Assembly (NCBI GenBank): GCA_964517265.1
Contig: CAZFBS010000092.1
Span: 1 to 5,353, forward strand
Reading direction: 5' to 3'
Source of the DNA: REEP01 sp964517265
Lineage (GTDB): Bacteria > Pseudomonadota > Alphaproteobacteria > Rhodospirillales > Defluviicoccaceae
DNA: 5,353 nucleotides
The stretch's first letter is position 1, and each line of letters starts with the position of its first letter. Positions 1 to 4,477 of the stretch are shown piece by piece. The translations under genes were made by a program, and so were the position numbers. A model generated the notes under the pieces. The model saw only the letters and a list, made by a program, of their open reading frames with translations, was not told where the DNA came from and made no database searches.

Positions 1-1994
1 AGCTGCTTTGCGGCGGCATTGAGGCTGATTTCCGGCTCCGGCACCAGGGCGAGCAAGCACGCGATGATGGTGCGATGCAGGTCGTCGGCACCATCATCGT
101 GCCCGGCCGGCTTCAGGTCCTCCGGCGCCAGCACGCCGACCTCATCGCCATTGGCGATGGTGACGCCGACCCGCCGGAACCAGGATGCCTCACCGCTGAT
201 CAGGCCGAGGTTGGCCTTGGCGTCATCGAGCCTCACGTAGAGCCGGCGATTCTCCTCGCTAACGCCATAGTGCGCGGCATCCCGCTCGCTCATCGAGAAC
301 AACGTCTGCACCACCCGCGCAATGCCGGCGAGCGCGCTGGCGCCGCGGGCGGTATTGAGGTTGCCGGCATGCCCGTCGCTGGTGCCCTGCGGCGGCTTGG
401 CGGTGTGATGCACGAGCAGGACCGCGCAGTCGCCGCGGCGGGCGATCGCGCGGAACATCGCCGCCACCGCCTTGATCTGGTCGTTGGCGTTCTCGTTGAC
501 CTCGTGGGTCTCGACGAACGGGTCGACGATGAACAGGCCGATGCCGTGATCGCGAATGTGCGCGATGCAGGCATCGACGTCCGGAAGCCGGATCACGGTT
601 CCGGCGCGGTCGGCCTTGGCGATGAGCAGCGGACGATCGGCGCCGCTGTTGAGGGCGAGACGTCCGCGGATCGCATCGACAGGAACGCTCGCGTGCTGGA
701 GGACGGCGGCCAGCCGGCGCTTGAGCTCATCACTGTCGTCCTCGTTGTTGTAGACCCACACCTTGGTCTGCTCGTGCACCGCCTCGCCGGTGATCGGCTG
801 TCCGGTAACCACGGCGACGGCGCGCTCCAGGGACAGCGTCGACTTGCCGACACCGGGAGGCGCGACCTTGACGGTCAGGTTGCCGCGGAGGAGCGCGCGA
901 CCCAACACCCACCGCCGCCGCGGCAGCATGACGATGTGGAGATCCTTGACGAAGGCGGGCGCCAGCGGCACGGCTGCAGGTGCATCGTCGAGGGCATGTT
1001 CCGGATTGGGAATGTTCCACTTCGCCCGGCCGCCGGTGATCATCGGCGCCACGTCGTGGCGGGTCTGCTCGACGCTGTAGCCCTTGAGCGTCAGCGCCTC
1101 GGCGGCGGTGACGATCTCCGCATCCGACCAGCCGCGGGCGATCCAGTGGCCGGTGAGGCGCACGAGGTTGTCGTGCCAGTGCTTGCCGTCGCGGATGGCG
1201 GTGAGGCACTCCTCGACCGGGACGCCGTCGAACTCCGAGCCGATTTTGAGGTCGGGCTTCGATCCTGTGGCTGGTTTCGCCATTTCCTCCGCTGCCGTCG
1301 ACGTCGCCGCCGGGCGCGGTGGAAACGCCTTGGCCAGCTGGCCGGGGAGGTAGACCTTCGGGCGGTTGTCATGGAACAGATGAAACTCGGTGCGCTCGAG
1401 GACACGCCCGGGCTTGGCCGGCCAGGCGATGGAGCCGCCCAGGCGCAGCACCCGGCTGGGGTTGACCACGCTGCGATCGCCGCCGAGCGCGTCGGCGAGC
1501 GCGAGGTTCTGCTGCCGGCAGAGATCGGCGTCGCGCTCCGGGGTCTCCAGCCGCCACAGCAGCTGCGCCCGGGTGTGCGGCTGCCGACCGGTGACGACCA
1601 CGGCGGTCGGCGGGCACCTGGCCTGTCGGTAGCGCTCGCGGGCAATGCCGAGCACGTCGTCGTCGAGATCGAGATAGTATGCCGAGAGGGCGAGGAAATC
1701 GGCATCGGTGCAGCGGCCGAACGGCGCGATGTCGGGCTTGCGCAGGGCCTGGCCGATGTAGACGTTCTGGCCCGGCAACCGGTTCTCGCGGACCGCCCGC
1801 TCGATCAGCTCGTCGATCTCGTCGGTGCCGAAGGTGGCGGCATGGCGGAGCCTGCCGTCCTTGCCGTCACACCAGGCGAGCTCGATCTTCCCCTCATGGC
1901 AGCCGTCGAGATCGCCGCCGAACAGGTGGTCGAGGTGGCGCAGCATCTGTTCGGGATCGGGCTCGATCATCGGCTGAATGGTGGCATCGGGCAT
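1..1994 (-). CDS. Primase-helicase: RepB/AEP-like primase fused to RepA-type AAA ATPase (3' end cut by window)
   Basis: Probable replicative primase-helicase of a phage or plasmid. It would lay down primers and unwind DNA at the element's own origin. The frame is open for 664 codons from the ATG at 1994 and runs off the window. An in-frame TGA lies 12 nt upstream, so this is the first possible ATG; the Shine-Dalgarno is weak (GAGAG, 9-nt gap). The N-terminal domain (about 30-200) carries an acidic DLDDD run (109-113), a TGRQPH motif with H140, and NPSRVLRL followed by GGSIAWP (178-192). These resemble motifs I-III of archaeo-eukaryotic/RepB-type primases. A Pro/Ala/Thr-rich linker (225-245) and a small helical segment (about 262-325, PriCT-like) follow. 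The RepA/AAA_25-like ATPase has Walker A APPGVGKST (378-386), Walker B IGLFIVDPF with D491, a VHHTAK motif (H529/H530) and RGASAL-ARVV (550-562). Family assignment is from motif recognition. Exact start and missing C-terminus are the main uncertainties. Confidence 0.9.
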   Translation of the reverse strand, partial: MPDATIQPMIEPDPEQMLRHLDHLFGGDLDGCHEGKIELAWCDGKDGRLRHAATFGTDEIDELIERAVRENRLPGQNVYIGQALRKPDIAPFGRCTDADFLALSAYYLDLDDDVLGIARERYRQARCPPTAVVVTGRQPHTRAQLLWRLETPERDADLCRQQNLALADALGGDRSVVNPSRVLRLGGSIAWPAKPGRVLERTEFHLFHDNRPKVYLPGQLAKAFPPRPAATSTAAEEMAKPATGSKPDLKIGSEFDGVPVEECLTAIRDGKHWHDNLVRLTGHWIARGWSDAEIVTAAEALTLKGYSVEQTRHDVAPMITGGRAKWNIPNPEHALDDAPAAVPLAPAFVKDLHIVMLPRRRWVLGRALLRGNLTVKVAPPGVGKSTLSLERAVAVVTGQPITGEAVHEQTKVWVYNNEDDSDELKRRLAAVLQHASVPVDAIRGRLALNSGADRPLLIAKADRAGTVIRLPDVDACIAHIRDHGIGLFIVDPFVETHEVNENANDQIKAVAAMFRAIARRGDCAVLLVHHTAKPPQGTSDGHAGNLNTARGASALAGIARVVQTLFSMSERDAAHYGVSEENRRLYVRLDDAKANLGLISGEASWFRRVGVTIANGDEVGVLAPEDLKPAGHDDGADDLHRTIIACLLALVPEPEISLNAAAKQ

Positions 1995-2015
1995 CGCAGG
2001 CGGCTCTCATGAAGG

Positions 2016-2042
2016 GCGGGAGGCGACGGCGCCACCTCCCGC
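2016..2042 (-). repeat. Perfect 8-bp GC-rich inverted repeat (hairpin) before the primase-helicase gene
   Basis: On the minus strand GCGGGAGG (2042-2035) and CCTCCCGC (2023-2016) form a perfect 8-bp stem around an 11-nt spacer, in the 57-bp gap between the 207-aa gene and the primase-helicase. No T-run follows on the minus strand (the next bases are CCTTCATGAG), so a classical intrinsic terminator is unlikely. It could slow or partly terminate transcription, mark an RNA processing site, stabilise the upstream 3' end, or act as a protein-binding palindrome. The stem ends 21 nt before the ATG, close to the weak ribosome binding site. Confidence 0.6.
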
Positions 2043-2051
2043 TGACTCGGG

Positions 2052-2675
2052 CTAGAATTCGGCTTCGAGCAGGGGATCAGCGGCCGGCTTTGCCGCGGGC
2101 GGTGGCACGTGCACGGCCTGCGGCCGGGCTGTGGATGCCGGTGCGCCCTGCCAGATGTCGACGGCCTCGACCGGGCTTTGGTCCGGCAGCTCCGCCGGCC
2201 GGGCGATCCATTTGACGATCTCCAGCTTCGGCTTGTAGTTGGTGCCGTACTTGTCCTTCATCGGCTCGGAGCCGGTGCAGGCGATCACCGGCAGCTGGCC
2301 GGGATGGTGGTCGCGTTGCTCCTCGTAGGCCTGGTAGACCTCCCGCATGGCGTTGCCCATGTGGATGGAGGCGCTCGCCAGCTCGACGGCGCCGCCGAAG
2401 AAGGTCTGCGAGAACACCATCACGACGAAGCCGCGCTTGAAGCCCTCGCCGGGGCTGGGCGCGAGGCGCTCCAGGGATGGATCGATCCGCCGCTCCGGGG
2501 CCTCACCCTCGCGGAACCGGAACCAGCCGGTGGCGATGTTGGCGAAGTCGGGGACGAAGGTCGGCCGGCCGGTCTCGACTTCGCCGGCGTCACCGCGGGC
2601 GGACCACTTGTCGGCCTTGGAGTTGTACTTGGCGTAGGGCTTGAGTGCGCCGGAAGCGCCGATATTGAGAGGCAT
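2052..2675 (-). CDS. Unnamed 207-aa replication-module protein, candidate ssDNA-binding protein
   Basis: I do not recognise a named family with certainty; it resembles hypothetical proteins of alphaproteobacterial prophages. The start is placed at the ATG at 2675 because AGGAG (2690-2686) lies 10 nt upstream. The open frame extends to 2759, but that part lies inside the nuclease gene. The protein opens with MPLNIG, then a Lys/Tyr/Trp-rich segment (12-24) with basic and aromatic side chains. A compact core follows, with patches TGWFRFREG (49-57), GFKRGFVVMVFS (78-89), CTGSEPM (133-139) and KPKLEIVKWI (148-157). The end (178-207) is a Pro/Ala-rich linker finishing in an acidic, Phe-terminated tip (DPLLEAEF). 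That layout of globular core, flexible linker and acidic tip resembles bacterial SSB and phage ssDNA-binding proteins. The gene starts 32 bp after the nuclease stop and precedes the primase-helicase. The ssDNA-binding role is inference from tail and context; a recombination mediator is an alternative. Confidence 0.82.
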   Translation of the reverse strand: MPLNIGASGALKPYAKYNSKADKWSARGDAGEVETGRPTFVPDFANIATGWFRFREGEAPERRIDPSLERLAPSPGEGFKRGFVVMVFSQTFFGGAVELASASIHMGNAMREVYQAYEEQRDHHPGQLPVIACTGSEPMKDKYGTNYKPKLEIVKWIARPAELPDQSPVEAVDIWQGAPASTARPQAVHVPPPAAKPAADPLLEAEF

Positions 2676-2707
2676 TTGGCATGTACTCCTGTGCCATGGT
2701 TGAGAAG

Positions 2708-3484
2708 TCAGAAGCCGTAAACATTGCGGCCGTGGGACCGGGCGATGGGATTGCGCCACCAGAACGTTTCGAAGTCCGGCACCAGGAGGCCGGCCAGTTC
2801 GTGAGGATCGGTGGAGAGGGCGAGGAAGCGGCCAAGCCGAATGGCGATCTGGCGGAGCGCGGCAAGGTGGCGGCGGATGTCGTCGGCCGACATCTCGTAG
2901 ACGGCGACAGTACGGCCATCCTTCTTGCCTGCCGTGGGCTTCGTATAGGCGAAGCGCATGCCGTAGTTGTGGTGGGCCGCTCCGTAGACGGCGCCCTGGC
3001 GGCCATGGGGATCGGAGATGGTCAACGGCAGCCGCTCGGCGGTCTTGAGGTCGACGACGAGGCCGTACTGATCAAACCGCCAGTCGATGTAGCCTTCCAC
3101 CGGCACCGGCACGTCGTCGAGGCGAATCTCGACCCGATCCTGAGCGGCCGTTGGAACGCCGTATTGGCGTAGTTCGGCCAGTCCATGGCGGACGTAACCG
3201 GCGATGTTGGCGCGCTCATGGTCCCGCTGGGGATCGGGATTAAGAGCCATGTCCCGATCGAAGACCTTCTCCGCGTCGGCGACGCAGCCCTCGACCGACC
3301 GGTGCGGCTCCATGAGACCCAGGTGGATGCCGTATTCCACCGCCCGACCTCGCACCGCCGCGCCGCTGGACGGCGAGCGGTGACCCAGCAGCCGCTCCAT
3401 CACCCACAGCGCCGGTTCCGCGACGTAGAGGTTGATGGCCGAGGGCGAGAGGTGGTCGATGTTGTGGCGCTCGAAGGCGTTCAT
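2708..3484 (-). CDS. PD-(D/E)XK superfamily nuclease (RecB/Cas4-like, phage exonuclease type)
   Basis: Predicted metal-dependent nuclease of 258 aa, probably a DNA exonuclease for recombination or replication of the element. It begins with LSPSAINLY (12-20), typical of the first helix of RecB/Cas4-like PDDEXK_1 proteins. The helix with the conserved acidic residue is RGRAVEYG (45-52, E50). The catalytic core is EGYIDW (130-135, D134) followed by VVDLKTA (143-149, D145 and K147). The QGAVYGA motif (163-169, Q163 and Y167) comes next, as in RecB-family nucleases. All expected catalytic residues are present, so it should be active. I see no Cys cluster for the iron-sulphur site of Cas4/AddB, and no cas genes. 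ATG 3484 is preferred because GAAGG (3495-3491) sits 6 nt upstream; GTG 3487 directly before it is an alternative. The start overlaps the stop of a 14-codon ORF by one base, suggesting translational coupling. Confidence 0.9.
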   Translation of the reverse strand: MNAFERHNIDHLSPSAINLYVAEPALWVMERLLGHRSPSSGAAVRGRAVEYGIHLGLMEPHRSVEGCVADAEKVFDRDMALNPDPQRDHERANIAGYVRHGLAELRQYGVPTAAQDRVEIRLDDVPVPVEGYIDWRFDQYGLVVDLKTAERLPLTISDPHGRQGAVYGAAHHNYGMRFAYTKPTAGKKDGRTVAVYEMSADDIRRHLAALRQIAIRLGRFLALSTDPHELAGLLVPDFETFWWRNPIARSHGRNVYGF

Positions 3485-3528
3485 CACCGGCCTTCAAGCG
3501 CCGCAACAGGCATCGCCGTCGATTTCAT
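3484..3528 (-). CDS. 14-codon small ORF, possibly a coupled leader peptide of the nuclease gene
   Basis: The ATG at 3528 follows a strong Shine-Dalgarno AAGGAG (3541-3536) with a 7-nt gap. It opens a 14-codon frame (MKSTAMPVAALEGR) that ends in TGA at 3486-3484, overlapping the nuclease ATG by one base. A second Shine-Dalgarno AGGAG (3557-3553) precedes an in-frame GTG at 3546, giving a 20-codon alternative. The frame is open upstream to the sigma gene stop but has no ATG there. The peptide has no recognisable domain. The arrangement fits a short coupling or leader ORF that brings ribosomes to the nuclease start. It could also be a chance frame inside the nuclease 5' untranslated region. Confidence 0.4.
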   Translation of the reverse strand: MKSTAMPVAALEGR

Positions 3529-3672
3529 CTTTCCGCTCCTTTCCACGTCACGCTCCTGGTGTCGTCGTAAGAGGAACTGCCGGGCTTGACGCGGCCCAAG
3601 GAGCGATGCCGTCGCGCTATTTCCGAGGAAGGTGTTGTATTCACGCGAGGGCCCGGCATGTCGTTCGTGTCT
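3529..3672 (-). promoter_or_regulatory. Leader region of the nuclease cassette with two tandem ribosome binding sites
   Basis: These 144 bp separate the sigma-like gene from the replication cassette. The end nearest the cassette holds two Shine-Dalgarno sequences about 16 nt apart: AGGAG (3557-3553) before GTG 3546, and AAGGAG (3541-3536) before ATG 3528. I see no convincing sigma-70 -35/-10 pair and no terminator with a T-run. This is where I would expect a promoter used by the upstream sigma-like protein if it controls the cassette. That expectation rests on position alone. Confidence 0.35.
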
Positions 3673-4290
3673 CTACTGCTCATTTACCGGAAACACCTCG
3701 AAAGTGTCGGAGACGCCGATGTGCAGTTTCAGGTCGGCTGCCCGGAAACCTTCCCTTATTTTGGCAATCCGCTCATGGAGCGTGCTTCGCGACACGCCGG
3801 TTCGGCGCGCGGCATCCGTCACGGTGTTGCCGAACAGTCCGAGAAGGCAGCTGCGCAAGGGCGAAGGAAGCCGATCAAAGGTGCGCCAGAGCTCGATGCG
3901 GAGGTTGAGCAGATCTTCCGGCGCATAGCCGACGTATGCCCCACTAGCGCATGCACCTTCGTCTGAACCGGGAAGCGCAGGACCGCTATCGGCGGATCCG
4001 CCAGCAATCGCATCGAGAGAGAGGAACTCGACGCCGAACCCTCGCTTTTCCGACCGCAGCGACTGGAGGAGGTTGGCGGCGCAGTTCCTGGCGATCCTGT
4101 CGACGAACGTGCGAAGCGACCCGCGCGTCGCATCGAACCGCGAGAGACGCCGATGCACATGCAACATCAACTCCTGCTCGATGTCCTCGATCTCCATCCC
4201 GGGCAGGGCCGTTCGGACCCGGCGGGCGTGATGCCGCACGCAGCGCACGATTTGCGGATCGATACCGGGGTAGCGGTTTGCCGAAGCCAT
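3673..4290 (-). CDS. Small sigma-70-family factor (ECF-like), element-encoded
   Basis: Predicted RNA polymerase sigma-factor-like protein of 205 aa. The region 2-like part is at about 10-85. MEIEDIEQELMLHV (32-45) matches the conserved segment following the first helix of region 2, and FDATRGSLRTFVDRIARN (52-69) matches the usual sigma motif F-D-rr-g-s-f-r-t-w-l-y-x-i-a-x-N. The C-terminal part has FDRLPSPLRSCLL (138-150) and an HTH at about 155-180 (TDAARRTGVSRSTLHERIAKIR), as in region 4. The middle (93-125) is a variable Gly/Ser/Ala-rich linker. ATG 4290 is chosen because GGAGG (4300-4296) sits 5 nt upstream; a GTG at 4302 is next to that site and less likely. Length suits an ECF-type factor. 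No anti-sigma gene is visible. It may direct transcription of the replication cassette or of late genes outside the window. A sigma-like regulator that does not bind core polymerase is an alternative. Confidence 0.85.
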   Translation of the reverse strand: MASANRYPGIDPQIVRCVRHHARRVRTALPGMEIEDIEQELMLHVHRRLSRFDATRGSLRTFVDRIARNCAANLLQSLRSEKRGFGVEFLSLDAIAGGSADSGPALPGSDEGACASGAYVGYAPEDLLNLRIELWRTFDRLPSPLRSCLLGLFGNTVTDAARRTGVSRSTLHERIAKIREGFRAADLKLHIGVSDTFEVFPVNEQ

Positions 4291-4332
4291 CTGCTCCTCC
4301 ACGTTGTCGTCGCGAAGGAGGATGCCGACTTA

Positions 4333-4346
4333 GCAAGCAAACTTGC
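4333..4346. repeat. Small inverted repeat GCAAG-CAAA-CTTGC
   Basis: A perfect 5-bp inverted repeat with a 4-nt spacer, 43 nt upstream of the sigma-like start codon, within its probable 5' untranslated region. It could be an operator half-site pair or a small hairpin. A stem this short can arise by chance, so it counts for little alone. It lies beside the GGACA repeat cluster. Confidence 0.3.
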
Positions 4347-4347
4347 A

Positions 4348-4468
4348 GGACAGCCGGCCGGTGCAATCGGACAGCCATCGTCTTCGAGCCAACGTTAACC
4401 TATTGAAAGTATTAAGCTGCCAACTGGACTACGAAGTGTGATCGGACAGTGGGAAGATTTTTCGGACA
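4348..4468. repeat. Four GGACA-core direct repeats in two pairs (candidate operator)
   Basis: On the plus strand GGACAGCC occurs at 4348-4355 and 4369-4376, 21 bp apart. TCGGACAG/TCGGACA occurs at 4442-4449 and 4462-4468, 20 bp apart. The nine-base ATCGGACAG is shared exactly between 4366-4374 and 4441-4449. Pair spacing of about two helical turns puts the sites on one DNA face, as expected for a dimeric or cooperative regulator. They flank the weak promoter-like sequence of the sigma-like gene. The regulator is unknown; the upstream gene product is one candidate. Confidence 0.4.
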
Positions 4469-4477
4469 AGGTCCCGC

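Larger units (their letters stand above)
4291..4477 (-). promoter_or_regulatory. Intergenic control region of the sigma-like gene with repeated GGACA-core sites
   Basis: This 187-bp gap is the longest in the window and includes its most AT-rich stretch (about 4390-4415). It holds four repeats sharing GGACA on the plus strand, beginning at 4348, 4369, 4444 and 4464. A possible but weak promoter on the minus strand is TTGGCA (4423-4418) with a poor -10 near 4402-4394 (TAGGTT or GTTAAC). The 3' end carries the GGAGG ribosome binding site of the sigma-like gene. I see no terminator with a T-run after the upstream gene, so read-through from it is possible. Confidence 0.4.

Noticed and set aside
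1091..1705. A 204-codon minus-strand frame inside the primase-helicase region.
   Set aside because: It overlaps the motif-bearing frame in another phase and translates to Arg/Ser/Pro-rich sequence typical of a shadow frame.
75..2012. A 645-codon open frame on the plus strand.
   Set aside because: It is antisense to the primase-helicase, whose minus-strand frame shows Walker A, Walker B and primase motifs. The plus-strand translation is low-complexity, rich in Arg, Ala, Gly and Val, with no recognisable domain. Long antisense frames are common in GC-rich coding DNA.
2109..2720. A 203-codon plus-strand frame.
   Set aside because: Antisense to the 207-aa gene, which has a good ribosome binding site and folded-protein composition. 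The plus-strand product shows no domain.
2676..2759. A 28-residue N-terminal extension of the 207-aa protein.
   Set aside because: The extension lies inside the nuclease coding sequence, and the ribosome binding site points to the ATG at 2675.
2590..3006. A 138-codon minus-strand frame containing an ATG at 2682 close to the AGGAG site.
   Set aside because: It spans the nuclease 3' end and the 207-aa gene start in a third phase, with Ser/Pro/Arg-rich translation. The ATG at 2682 has only a 3-nt gap from AGGAG, whereas the ATG at 2675 opens the convincing protein.
2708..3484. The nuclease as a CRISPR Cas4.
   Set aside because: There is no Cys cluster for an iron-sulphur site, no cas1/cas2 neighbour and no CRISPR array in the window. 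The neighbours are replication genes.
3582..3624. A plus-strand TTGACG followed by TATTTC as a promoter.
   Set aside because: The gap between the two boxes is about 26 bp, far too long for a sigma-70 promoter, and no supported plus-strand gene follows.
3586..3966. A plus-strand frame of 126 codons antisense to the sigma-like gene.
   Set aside because: No domain is visible, and the opposite strand carries clear sigma region 2 and 4 motifs.
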